A stretch of 33,828 nt of DNA from a virus: positions 1 to 33,828 of IMG/VR virus record IMGVR_UViG_3300025508_000078, one strand, 5' to 3'. Below are positions 24,916-33,828 of the stretch, in pieces; position 1 is the first letter of the stretch, and every line of letters begins with the position of its first letter. A program made the translations under genes and the position numbers. A model generated the notes under the pieces. That model was not told where the DNA came from. It did not search any database and saw only the letters and a list, made by a program, of their open reading frames with translations.

Positions 24916-26622
24916 ATGGTAGTAACGAATTGTACTGATATAAATGGTAATGGATTAAACGAAATAAAGTTTAATGTCGATGGAACCGTTGTTGGAGTTT
25001 TAGACAATAATAACGGTGGTTTGGATAGTAATCTTAGTTATGATTGTTGTTTAGCCCAAGGCTATACATTTGACCCTAAGGATACTAAATGTTATTGGTC
25101 TACCACTTGTTTAAGTGGTGGGACATATAATATAGTTTTAGACCCAGAAGGCAACACAGGTGCATTTTTTCAAATAGATGAGGGTCAAGAGGATATATGT
25201 CATTTAGAAGTAAATTTAAAGTTTTTACTTAGGTTTGATTGTGAAATTTTAGTTAACACTGACTTTAGATTAAGGGAAACATTAGAAACCCTTAAATTAG
25301 AATTTAGTTTAGAAAAAGTTATTTATGATGATAACTTACCTATACCTAATAATTTAGAAAACGTAATAACCACTGACTTATTCAATGTTACTGATATCAC
25401 CAACTTTTTTGATGGAAACACAAATACTGGAATTTTATTAAATGGTGATTGTGGTTTTATAGAAAATAATTTATTAACTGATTTACAACCAAATAGTGAT
25501 ATAATAACTGATTTATCATTAAATTCAGATTGGGTTACTTTTAAATTAGTTATAGATGACCCAACAATATTACAATCAATTTATAATGAAAGACTTAAAT
25601 TATCTATAATAGGGAATAAGTTAATTAATTTTGCGATTTTAATTGATGATGTTCAATTAAATAGAGTTTGTGATGTTGAGAAACCACCAACATTTTTAGA
25701 TAAGGAATGTCCTAAATTTGAGCTTAGTAGGTTTATAGATAATAAAAAATCTTGGGTTAGTAATGAGGAATATAATTTAAGGGATTTTGACTTAGAAAGG
25801 AGAGTTACTGGGTATCCAATTAATGATGAGAGATTATCAATAAATACCAAAGAAGTTGACTTAGCAATAAACCCAGCACAAGCAATTGAAGATGATGTAT
25901 TAGCATTTGCAATAAATAACCCATGTATATTAGCACCAAAGTCTGGTTGTACTGATACATCACATTCTTGTGTTGATATATCTAAATTAATAACTACTGA
26001 AGATGCAGAAGGTATTGATTTTATAAATCAATTCATTGATGTTAAAAATAGAAAAACATTAAGTGCTTATCCAACAATCGATTTATTATACCATAGGTAT
26101 TTAAATAGCCTTGAGCATTGTGGGGTTGATAGTAATGCATTAGATTTAGAGTCAATAAACATATTTGTAGATTTGATAGGTAGTTATTGGTCTGATTTAA
26201 TAGAGCAAGTAGTCCCAGCGACAACGATATGGGGCTCTTCTTTAACAAATAGTGGTAATGTATTCGCTGGTGGTGGTGGAAGTGGTGTTAATAAGTTTGT
26301 ATATAGAAAATATTCAGCACTATTATGTGACTCAATATATTACCCAGTTCAAAGCCCAGTTAAGGCTGAATCTGGCTCTGGAAAAACATCAACAGTTGAT
26401 GTAGGTGTGTATACTGAAGATATAACTGAAGGTGATTCTAGCACTATCGGAGTTAAATTAACTCAAACCTGTAACTCACTAACAATCAAACAATTAAATT
26501 ACGGTTCTGAATTTATAGGTACAATTTCAGTAATAGGTGTTGGTGAAGGGCCAACAACTGGTAGTACAATATCAATTACCGAAACAATTGATGAAGTTTG
26601 TGATACGTTTGAAGACTGCTAA
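24916..26622 (+). CDS. Virion protein with N-terminal CC module (568 aa)
   Basis: Residues 40-61 (LSYDCCLAQGYTFDPKDTKC then YW) carry the same CC-x3-G-F/Y-x-Cys signature as the 366-aa protein two genes upstream. The middle part (about 90-260) is beta-rich and could be a carbohydrate-binding-like sandwich. It is followed by a segment typical of a conserved core (FIDNKKSWVSNEEYNLRDFD, RLSINTKEVDLAINPAQAIE). Near residue 440 comes YWSDLIEQVVPATTIWGSS, an amphipathic stretch, then a Gly-rich turn (AGGGGSG). It ends in Thr/Ile-rich strands. It is the last gene before the giant fibre and may connect fibre to baseplate; this is inference from order. The leader is a run of TAATAAT-like repeats without Shine-Dalgarno. 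Confidence 0.75.
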   Translation: MVVTNCTDINGNGLNEIKFNVDGTVVGVLDNNNGGLDSNLSYDCCLAQGYTFDPKDTKCYWSTTCLSGGTYNIVLDPEGNTGAFFQIDEGQEDICHLEVNLKFLLRFDCEILVNTDFRLRETLETLKLEFSLEKVIYDDNLPIPNNLENVITTDLFNVTDITNFFDGNTNTGILLNGDCGFIENNLLTDLQPNSDIITDLSLNSDWVTFKLVIDDPTILQSIYNERLKLSIIGNKLINFAILIDDVQLNRVCDVEKPPTFLDKECPKFELSRFIDNKKSWVSNEEYNLRDFDLERRVTGYPINDERLSINTKEVDLAINPAQAIEDDVLAFAINNPCILAPKSGCTDTSHSCVDISKLITTEDAEGIDFINQFIDVKNRKTLSAYPTIDLLYHRYLNSLEHCGVDSNALDLESINIFVDLIGSYWSDLIEQVVPATTIWGSSLTNSGNVFAGGGGSGVNKFVYRKYSALLCDSIYYPVQSPVKAESGSGKTSTVDVGVYTEDITEGDSSTIGVKLTQTCNSLTIKQLNYGSEFIGTISVIGVGEGPTTGSTISITETIDEVCDTFEDC

Positions 26623-26645
26623 AACAAATATATTTATTTGGTTTT
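26622..26645 (+). terminator. Weak terminator-like hairpin before the fibre gene
   Basis: CAAATA (26625-26630) pairs with TATTTG (26635-26640); the stem extends by three A-T pairs past a bulged G and is followed by four T residues. It is AT-only apart from one G-C pair, so termination would be partial at best. Confidence 0.3.
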
Positions 26646-26658
26646 AATTAATTTTTAT

Positions 26659-26675
26659 ATATTTATATAGAAAGG
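26659..26675 (+). promoter_or_regulatory. AT-rich motif and Shine-Dalgarno-like site of the fibre gene
   Basis: ATATTTATAT at 26659-26668 matches the motifs before gp25 and gp6 in sequence and distance (23 bases before the start). AGAAAGG at 26669-26675, six bases before the ATG, is the only good Shine-Dalgarno-like site I found in this window. It supports 26682 as the start. Confidence 0.45.
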
Positions 26676-26681
26676 TATAAA

Positions 26682-29600
26682 ATGAGTATAAAGTCTATTA
26701 AAGATAAAATCATAAATATTGCTGATGGAGGTAGAAATACCGCATCTGAAATTAGAGAAGTTTTAATTGATATGACTGAATCATTATCAGGTGGTACTGC
26801 AACTTTTTCAGGTACTACAGATTATGTTAATGAGGGGTCAAATAATTTATATTATACTGATGAAAGAGTTAATTCACTAATAAGTGGTATAACATCTAAT
26901 ACAGATAACTATCTAACTGGCACAACATTTAATACAAGTACTGGTGATTTAGAATTAAATCTTAAGTCAGGTTCAACAATTACCACTAACCTTGATGATA
27001 GATATTCATTAACAGGTCATACACATACTGAAAGTGATATAACTGACTTACAAGATTATGCGTTGAATAACGCATTAACTGGCCACACAAGTGATTCATC
27101 AATTCATTTTACAGAAGGTTCAATTTCAATAACAGAATCTCAAGTATCAGATTTACAAGATTATTCATTAACAGGACATACTCATACTGAAAGTGATATA
27201 ACTGACTTACAAGATTATGCGTTGAATAACGCATTAACTGGTCATACAAACGATTCATCAATTCATTTTACTGAAGGTTCAATATCAATAACTGAATCTC
27301 AAGTATCAGATTTACAAGATTATTCATTAACAGGACATACTCATACTGAATATGTTGATACAACTGGAACTACATTAGCTAATCAATTAAGTATTTTCAG
27401 TGATGAAAAGACCATAACTGGTGACCCAGCTTTAAGTTGGTCTGGTGCTAGTAATACTCTATTAGTAAGTGGAAGTGTTAAAACTAATAATTTAACGTTT
27501 ATTAGTGGTGAAACAATTAATTGGAATCCTGATTTCCATACAATAAATATACCAACTGGTTTAGGTCCAGTAGTACAAGTAGGTCAAGAATTTGTTTTTC
27601 TTGTTGAGAATAATACTGGTGTAGATATAGCAGATGGTAAAGTAGTTACCGTTGATGGTCTAAATGCCGTTCCAAATATAACATTGGCAAGAGCTGATGT
27701 CTATTCAAACTGTGATGGCTCACTCCTTGTAACAACTATGCTAATACCAGATGGTGAACAAGGTTTTGCATCATTAATAGGTAGGGTATCAGATATTGAT
27801 ATTGGTGGTATTCCACAAGGACAACCATTATATATATCAGCAACAGAATGGGGTGGTGTCACTAATATCAAACCAACATTTCCACACTACGTTATACCGT
27901 TAGGTAGTGTAGTAAGTGTGTCAGGAGGTTTAGCAACAATTAGCGTAAACTTTACGGGAACAATAGATGATACATTTAATAACTTTTGGAATGGAACTAT
28001 TAGAGAATCATTTGACGTATTTACAACAGTTACGGGTTCAACTATTGAGCTTAACTTAGCTTCAAGTAATGGTGAACCTGATTTAACAATGATATTTTCT
28101 GATGGATTTGCTACGTTGACGGCAACACCACCAGCTACCGTTGTATTAACGGCTGGAACTAACTCCGTACCTCAAATGAATTATGTTTACATACCACAGG
28201 ATACTAAACTTTTAACAGTTAGTTTAACTGGGTTTACGGAAACAGAACATATTGCTATTGCAAAATTATACATTCAAACAGCTGTTAAAACTGCGGATGA
28301 GGGTCCATTAATATTACAATCATTAAATGACCACATACAAAATACGACCTCAAATCAAGGACATTTATCGCATATTTCAAAAAGGTTAAGACAAGAAAGT
28401 GCTAAGTGGAATTTAGGTGTGTCTGCAACAAACGATGTAACATCTGAGTCTAACTTGATTTCAACCACTAGTGGTTCAGTGTACCAATTACATAAACATT
28501 ATTTTCCAGCATTTGATATGTCAACGGGAAGCCATGTACATATTACCAATGATTTTATCACACCATTTAAAGAAGTGTTTAACTTATCTGGAGAAACTGT
28601 GGATTCGTTAGGTAATTCAATGGATGGAAGTGCATTTAGTTTTGTGTTATGGGGTTCAATTTCTGATGAAGGTAATTCTAGATTATTTATCAATTTACCT
28701 AATGGTACATATAATAAGAATGCACCCGATTTAGCTGTGCAAGACGCACAAAGTAAATCTAACTACTCAATTCCAACGGAATTTAATGGTTCTGGGTTTT
28801 TAATTGCTAGGTTTACATATGTACTTAATACGGGTAATCTTTGGTCATTATACAATTCTGAAGATTTAAGGGGTAATGCACCTGGTAGTTCTGGGGGTTC
28901 TGGTGGTAGTGAATTACCAGTAGATGTAACTACTGGACACTTATTGGTAGCAGATGGTGCCAAATGGAACTCAGTGCTTATGGCTGGTGACGCTTCAATA
29001 GGAGCAGATGGTACTGTAATAGTTAATGCGGGGTCCTCAGATAGTCTTTTCTTAACGGGTAAAGTAAATGAAGTTGGTGGGATTACTAAGGGTCGAGTTT
29101 TATATTTTAGTGGTGCGACAGGTGGACTTCCACAAGTATCCATTGCTGATAACACAGACTTTGTAAAGTCTAATACGATAGCGATTGCTGCTGAAACAAA
29201 GAGTAATGGTCAAAATATTACCGTTATAACAACTGGTCTTTTAGAAAATATGGATACAAGTGGATTCATAGAAGGTGCGGTTCTATATTTAAGTACGGGT
29301 GGTACGATGACAAACACACACCCAATTGGTGTTGATGCGGTTCAAAGAGTTGGAAAGGCTATAAAAATAAATGCTTCCACTGGTAGTATGTACGTTAATA
29401 TTGATGAGTTAACAGTAATTAACAACCATCAGGGTACTGTTAGACACCAAGTAGTTAATGAAAACCCTAATATATTCGCATCAGCTGGTTATACAGTTGT
29501 TAATGATGAAAGACATAGAGCCTCTTTTAATATACTAGGTAGTGGTTGGGGTGCTGGTAATGAGCATTTAGGAATATACAACGAAGGATATGGTAAGACT

Positions 29601-32600
29601 ATATTCACAGTTGATGGTAATTATGACTTTGAATGGTACACAGATGCAACTGATGCTCACAATTTTGCATCGACAGTTAAAATGACTTTGAGTGCCGCTG
29701 GAGATTTATTATTATCTAGTGGTAGTACAACAGCACAATCATTTATAACAAGTGGTGGTACAAGTGCTGACTTTGTTAAAGGTGATGGTACATTAGATTC
29801 AAACGCATATTCATTAACTGGACATACTCATACTGAATCAGATATAACTGATTTACAAGATTATGCTTTAAATAGTGATGTAACTAGCCACACTGGTGAT
29901 ACAAGTATTCACTTTACTAAAAATTCTATTAACCTTGATGATTTAGGTGCAACAGGACATACCCATAATTTATCTGAATTAAATGATGATGTCGGTTATT
30001 TGACTGGCGCAACAAATACAATTGATTTTAATACACATACTGGCGATACATCAATTCATTTTACTAAAGGTTCTATTAGCCTTGATGATTTAGGTGCAAC
30101 AGGTCATACACATTCTGAAAGCGATATAACTGATTTACAAGATTATGCTTTAAATAGTAACCTTGATTCACATTCTGGCGACACATCAATACATTTTGAA
30201 ATGTCTGCTATAACAATAACGGAATCACAAATATCTGATTTACAAGATTACAGCGTTACAGGGCATAATCATGATATATCTGAAATAACTGGATTCACAG
30301 ATAATTCAACTAATTGGGATACAGCATACAATGATTCAATAACTGGAATGACGGTTACTGGTAGTGCAACTAAGACTATTACTCTTCAACAAAAAGATGG
30401 TAGTACCTTAACAGCTAATTTCACTGATAGTACAGGTGAATCAATCACTGGTGCAACCTTTAATCCATCAACTGGTGATTTAGACCTTACAACAAATTCA
30501 GGTTCAACAATACAAACTAATTTAGATGGTAGATATAGCCTTACAGGGCATACACATTCTCAATATACTTTAAACAGTGATTTTGAGACATATACTGGCG
30601 ATACAAATGATAGTCTTACAGCTTTAACAGCTTCAGTATTATTAAAAAATGATAAGTCAACTTTTAATACACACACTGGCGATACATCAATTCATTTTAC
30701 TAAAAACTCTATTGATTTAAGTGATTTAGCTACAACTGGTCATACACATACTGAAAGTGATATAACTGATTTACAAGATTATGCTTTAAATTCAGCGTTA
30801 ACAGCACATACAAATGATGCGACTATCCATTTCACTCAAGCTAGTATTTCAATTACTGAGAGCCAAATATCTGATTTACAATCATATTCATTAACTGGTC
30901 ATACACATACAGCTAGTGAAATAACTGATTTCCAATCAGCTATTAGTGGTAATACTGCCGTGTCTAATAATACCGCAAAAACTGGTATAACAGAAACACA
31001 AGCGACAGATATTTTAACAAATAATGCTAAAACTGGAATAACCTCATCTCAAAGTAACGCTATTATAGGAAATACAAGCGGTTTAGCAAGCCATACTGGT
31101 GATACAACTATTCACTTTACAAAGGGTAGTATTAATCTTGATGATTTAGGTTCATCAGCACACACACATAGTGAATATGTATTAGAATCTGATTTAGCTT
31201 CACATACTGGTGATACATCAGTTCACTTCACTCAAGGTAGTATTAGTATTACTGAAAGTCAAATATCTAACCTTCAAGATTACGCATTAAATACTAATTT
31301 AACAGGTCATACAAGTGATACGAACATACATTACACTAAAGGTAGTATAAATTTATCAGATTTAGCTACAACTGCACATACGCATAGTGATTACGCATTA
31401 GATAGCGCATTGAATAATCACACTGGTGATACAAGCATACATTTCACTGAAGGTTCAATTTCAATTACTGAATCTCAAATCTCAAACCTTGGAACTTATC
31501 AGATAACTTCTGAGAAAGGAAATGTAAATGGGTACGCTGAATTAGATGGTTCTGGGTTTGTTCCAGCGAGTCAATTACCAGCATATGTTAATGATGTACT
31601 AGAATACGCAAATTTGGCTTCATTCCCATTAACTGGTGAAACAGGTATTGTTTACATTGCGATAGATACCAATTTAACTTATAGATGGTCAGGTAGTATA
31701 TATGTAAAAATTGGAAATGATTTAGCTTTAGGTGAAACTTCAGCCACAGCTTATAGAGGTGATAGAGGCAAAATTGCTTATGACCACTCATTGGATTCAA
31801 ACATACATTACCCTCAAAGTGGTATCACAATAACTGAAAGTCAAATTTCTGATTTACAAAGTTATGCTTTAGATGGTAATTTTAATACACATACTGGTGA
31901 TACATCAATTCATTTCACTAAAAACTCTATTGATTTAAGTGATTTAGCTTCAACTGGTCATACTCATACAGAATCAGAAATATCTGACTTACAAGATTAT
32001 GCGTTAAATAGCGCATTAACTACACATACTGGTGATTCATCAATTCATTTTACTGAAGGAAGTATTTCAATTACTGAAAGTCAAATTTCTGATTTACAAG
32101 ATTATGCGTTAAATAACGCATTAAGTACACATACTGGTGATACAAGTATACATTTCACTGAAGGTTCAATATCAATAACTGAATCTCAAGTATCTGATTT
32201 ACAAGATTATGCGTTGAATAACGCATTAAATACACACACTGGAGATACATCAATTCATTTTACAGAAGGAAGTATTTCAATAACTGAATCTCAAGTATCT
32301 GACTTACAAGATTATGCGTTAAACACTAATTTAACTACGCATACTGGTGATACAAGCATACATTTCACTGAAGGTTCAATTTCAATTACTGAAAGTCAAA
32401 TTTCAAACCTTGGAACTTATCAGATAACTTCTGAGAAAGGAAATATAAATGGGTACGCTGAATTAGATGGTTCTGGGTTTGTTCCAGCGAGTCAATTACC
32501 AGCTTATGTTAATGATGTACTAGAATTTGCTAATTTAGCTTCATTCCCATTAACTGGTGAAACAGGTATTGTTTACATTGCGATAGATACCAATTTAACT

Positions 32601-33828
32601 TATAGATGGTCAGGTAGTGTATACGTACAAATTGGAAATGATTTAGCTTTAGGTGAAACATCCGCAACTGCATATAGAGGTGATAGAGGTAAAATTGCTT
32701 ATGACCACTCATTGGATTCAAACATACATTACCCTCAAAGTGGTATAACAATAACTGAATCTCAAATATCTGATTTACAAAGTTATGCTTTAGATGGTGA
32801 ATTTAATGCACATACTGGTGATACATCAATCCATTTCACTAAAAACTCTATTGATTTAAGTGATTTGGCTTCAACTGGTCACACTCACACTGAATCAGAT
32901 ATAAGTGATTTACAAGATTATGCGTTGAATAACGCATTAACTACACATACTGGAGATACATCAATTCATTTTACAGAAGGTAGTATTTCAATTACTGAAA
33001 GTCAAATTTCTGACTTACAAGATTATGCGTTGAATAACGCATTAAGTACACATACTGGTGATACAAGTATTCACTTTACTGAAGGTTCAATATCAATAAC
33101 TGAAAATCAAATATCTGATTTACAAGATTATTCATTAACAGGTCATACCCATACTGAATCAGATATAACTGACTTACAAGATTATGCGTTGAATAACGCA
33201 TTAACTGGCCACACAAGTGATTCATCAATTCATTTTACTGAAGGTTCAATTTCAATTACTGAATCTCAAGTATCAGATTTACAAGATTATGCGTTGAATA
33301 ACGCATTAAATACACACACTGGTGATACAAGTGTTCATTTTACCGAAGGTTCAATTTCAATAACTGAATCTCAAGTATCAGATTTACAAGATTATGCTTT
33401 AGATAGTGAATTCAATGCACATACTGGTGATACAAGTGTTCATTTTACTGAAGGTAGTATTTCAATAACAGAATCTCAAGTATCTGACTTACAAGATTAT
33501 GCGTTGAATAACGCATTAACTGGTCATACAAACGATTCATCAATTCATTTTACTGAAGGTAGTATTTCAATAACAGAATCTCAAGTATCAGACTTACAAG
33601 ATTATGCGTTGAATAACGCATTAACTACACATACTGGTGATACAAGTATTCATTTTACTGAAGGTAGTATTTCAATAACTGAATCACAAGTATCTGACTT
33701 ACAAGATTATGCGTTGAATAACGCATTAACTACACACACTGGAGATACAAGTATACATTTCACTGAAGGTTCAATATCAATAACTGAATCTCAAGTATCT
33801 GATTTACAAGATTATGCGTTGAATAACG
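26682..33828 (+). CDS. Giant repetitive tail fibre protein, 3' end beyond the window (at least 2382 aa)
   Basis: One frame stays open from the ATG at 26682 to the window end with no stop. The N terminus (MSIKSIKDKIINIADGGRNT) probably attaches the fibre. Repeats begin near residue 105: a 35-aa unit (LQDYALNNALTTHTGDTSIH then FTEGSISITESQVSD) and an 18-aa unit (LQDYSLTGHTHTESDITD). A non-repeat core at about 230-1040 contains two related modules (GQEFVFLVENNTGVDIADGK near 300; VNEVGGITKGRVLYFSG near 790), a GSSGGSGGS linker near 735, and FVKGDGTLDSNAY before the repeats resume. Two copies of a domain with FVPASQLPAYVNDVLE, YRWSGS and AYRGDRGKIAYDHS lie at about 1610-1705 and 1917-2012. Fifteen G/A-H-x-H motifs suggest a metal-bound trimer like the T4 gp37 tip. 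It probably makes a long receptor-binding fibre. No chaperone gene is visible. Confidence 0.88.
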   Translation, partial: MSIKSIKDKIINIADGGRNTASEIREVLIDMTESLSGGTATFSGTTDYVNEGSNNLYYTDERVNSLISGITSNTDNYLTGTTFNTSTGDLELNLKSGSTITTNLDDRYSLTGHTHTESDITDLQDYALNNALTGHTSDSSIHFTEGSISITESQVSDLQDYSLTGHTHTESDITDLQDYALNNALTGHTNDSSIHFTEGSISITESQVSDLQDYSLTGHTHTEYVDTTGTTLANQLSIFSDEKTITGDPALSWSGASNTLLVSGSVKTNNLTFISGETINWNPDFHTINIPTGLGPVVQVGQEFVFLVENNTGVDIADGKVVTVDGLNAVPNITLARADVYSNCDGSLLVTTMLIPDGEQGFASLIGRVSDIDIGGIPQGQPLYISATEWGGVTNIKPTFPHYVIPLGSVVSVSGGLATISVNFTGTIDDTFNNFWNGTIRESFDVFTTVTGSTIELNLASSNGEPDLTMIFSDGFATLTATPPATVVLTAGTNSVPQMNYVYIPQDTKLLTVSLTGFTETEHIAIAKLYIQTAVKTADEGPLILQSLNDHIQNTTSNQGHLSHISKRLRQESAKWNLGVSATNDVTSESNLISTTSGSVYQLHKHYFPAFDMSTGSHVHITNDFITPFKEVFNLSGETVDSLGNSMDGSAFSFVLWGSISDEGNSRLFINLPNGTYNKNAPDLAVQDAQSKSNYSIPTEFNGSGFLIARFTYVLNTGNLWSLYNSEDLRGNAPGSSGGSGGSELPVDVTTGHLLVADGAKWNSVLMAGDASIGADGTVIVNAGSSDSLFLTGKVNEVGGITKGRVLYFSGATGGLPQVSIADNTDFVKSNTIAIAAETKSNGQNITVITTGLLENMDTSGFIEGAVLYLSTGGTMTNTHPIGVDAVQRVGKAIKINASTGSMYVNIDELTVINNHQGTVRHQVVNENPNIFASAGYTVVNDERHRASFNILGSGWGAGNEHLGIYNEGYGKTIFTVDGNYDFEWYTDATDAHNFASTVKMTLSAAGDLLLSSGSTTAQSFITSGGTSADFVKGDGTLDSNAYSLTGHTHTESDITDLQDYALNSDVTSHTGDTSIHFTKNSINLDDLGATGHTHNLSELNDDVGYLTGATNTIDFNTHTGDTSIHFTKGSISLDDLGATGHTHSESDITDLQDYALNSNLDSHSGDTSIHFEMSAITITESQISDLQDYSVTGHNHDISEITGFTDNSTNWDTAYNDSITGMTVTGSATKTITLQQKDGSTLTANFTDSTGESITGATFNPSTGDLDLTTNSGSTIQTNLDGRYSLTGHTHSQYTLNSDFETYTGDTNDSLTALTASVLLKNDKSTFNTHTGDTSIHFTKNSIDLSDLATTGHTHTESDITDLQDYALNSALTAHTNDATIHFTQASISITESQISDLQSYSLTGHTHTASEITDFQSAISGNTAVSNNTAKTGITETQATDILTNNAKTGITSSQSNAIIGNTSGLASHTGDTTIHFTKGSINLDDLGSSAHTHSEYVLESDLASHTGDTSVHFTQGSISITESQISNLQDYALNTNLTGHTSDTNIHYTKGSINLSDLATTAHTHSDYALDSALNNHTGDTSIHFTEGSISITESQISNLGTYQITSEKGNVNGYAELDGSGFVPASQLPAYVNDVLEYANLASFPLTGETGIVYIAIDTNLTYRWSGSIYVKIGNDLALGETSATAYRGDRGKIAYDHSLDSNIHYPQSGITITESQISDLQSYALDGNFNTHTGDTSIHFTKNSIDLSDLASTGHTHTESEISDLQDYALNSALTTHTGDSSIHFTEGSISITESQISDLQDYALNNALSTHTGDTSIHFTEGSISITESQVSDLQDYALNNALNTHTGDTSIHFTEGSISITESQVSDLQDYALNTNLTTHTGDTSIHFTEGSISITESQISNLGTYQITSEKGNINGYAELDGSGFVPASQLPAYVNDVLEFANLASFPLTGETGIVYIAIDTNLTYRWSGSVYVQIGNDLALGETSATAYRGDRGKIAYDHSLDSNIHYPQSGITITESQISDLQSYALDGEFNAHTGDTSIHFTKNSIDLSDLASTGHTHTESDISDLQDYALNNALTTHTGDTSIHFTEGSISITESQISDLQDYALNNALSTHTGDTSIHFTEGSISITENQISDLQDYSLTGHTHTESDITDLQDYALNNALTGHTSDSSIHFTEGSISITESQVSDLQDYALNNALNTHTGDTSVHFTEGSISITESQVSDLQDYALDSEFNAHTGDTSVHFTEGSISITESQVSDLQDYALNNALTGHTNDSSIHFTEGSISITESQVSDLQDYALNNALTTHTGDTSIHFTEGSISITESQVSDLQDYALNNALTTHTGDTSIHFTEGSISITESQVSDLQDYALNN
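31420..32210 (+). repeat. Copy 1 of a duplicated segment of the fibre gene (921-bp offset)
   Basis: This stretch recurs 921 bases downstream (307 codons) with few base changes and no frame shift. It includes the YRWSGS/AYRGDRGK domain and flanking 35-aa repeats. Anchors: ggaacttatc at 31491 and 32412, and GHTHTES at 31956 and 32877. Confidence 0.85.
31996..32415 (+). repeat. Run of four 105-bp tandem units in the fibre gene
   Basis: The anchor attatgcgtt recurs at 31996, 32101, 32206 and 32311, exactly 105 bases apart (35 codons). The fourth unit leads into the second YRWSGS-type domain. Confidence 0.85.
32341..33131 (+). repeat. Copy 2 of the duplicated segment of the fibre gene
   Basis: Second copy of the segment starting near 31420. 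Similarity breaks near 33131, where this copy continues with the 18-aa GHTHTESDITD unit while the first copy continues with another 35-aa unit. Confidence 0.85.
33181..33828 (+). repeat. Run of at least six exact-period 105-bp units at the window end
   Basis: The anchor attatg recurs at 33181, 33286, 33391, 33496, 33601, 33706 and 33811 with no indels. Units are almost identical as protein but differ at many synonymous positions. The run continues beyond the window. Confidence 0.9.

Noticed and set aside
28763-29155. Minus-strand ORFs opposite the fibre gene (also 28499-28693, 31588-31800 and 32530-32751)
   Set aside because: Shadows of the open + frame; the last two resemble each other only because of the 921-bp duplication.
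26682-33828. CRISPR-like appearance of regularly spaced repeats
   Set aside because: The 105-bp units are in-frame coding repeats of a fibre gene with no unique spacers or palindromic repeat.

Overview
The window reads as part of the genome of a large tailed phage with a T4-like (myovirus) gene set. All supported genes lie on the + strand, are AT-rich and are tightly packed, often overlapping by 1 to 11 bases. No tRNA, CRISPR array, integrase or insertion sequence was seen. Several independent signs point to a host in the Bacteroidota, probably Flavobacteriia-like. Most starts have A/T-rich leaders without a Shine-Dalgarno motif. The ribonucleotide reductase small subunit is of the eukaryote/Bacteroidota type. 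A virion protein carries repeats resembling SprB, the gliding-motility adhesin. The phage single-strand-binding protein ends in a bacterial-style SSB tip (DDLPF). The host assignment is inference.

Layout. Bases 1-913 hold two small acidic proteins of unknown role that share an N-terminal motif; they are followed by a strong terminator. Bases 914-1156 are a regulatory leader with a near-consensus promoter and two hairpins. Bases 1157-9587 are a DNA replication, recombination and nucleotide block: gp32-like SSB, a terminator, UvsX/RecA-like recombinase, FEN-family 5'-3' nuclease (RNase H-like), an unknown 186-aa protein, gp41/DnaB-like helicase, NrdB and NrdA. These proteins would coat and recombine single-stranded DNA, remove RNA primers, unwind the fork and supply dNTPs. 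A terminator with a UUCG loop (9617-9653) closes this block.

Bases 9696-26622 are a structural block. It starts with the baseplate wedge proteins gp25 and gp6, then a small one-pass membrane protein, then a chain of eight virion proteins (247 to 1163 aa) with Ig-like, SprB-like, Cys-rich and tail-protein-I-like segments. They are probably baseplate periphery or adhesin components. From 26682 to the window end runs one open frame of at least 2382 codons. It encodes a very long tail fibre built from 35-aa and 18-aa repeats, with 15 G/A-H-x-H motifs and a duplicated 307-residue segment.

The most interesting points are the SSB-tip mimic on the gp32-like protein, the SprB-like repeats and the hydrophobic segment in the 1163-aa virion protein, the possible metal-binding HxH ladder in the giant fibre, a recurrent ECC cysteine module in several virion proteins, and the structured leader of the gp32 gene.
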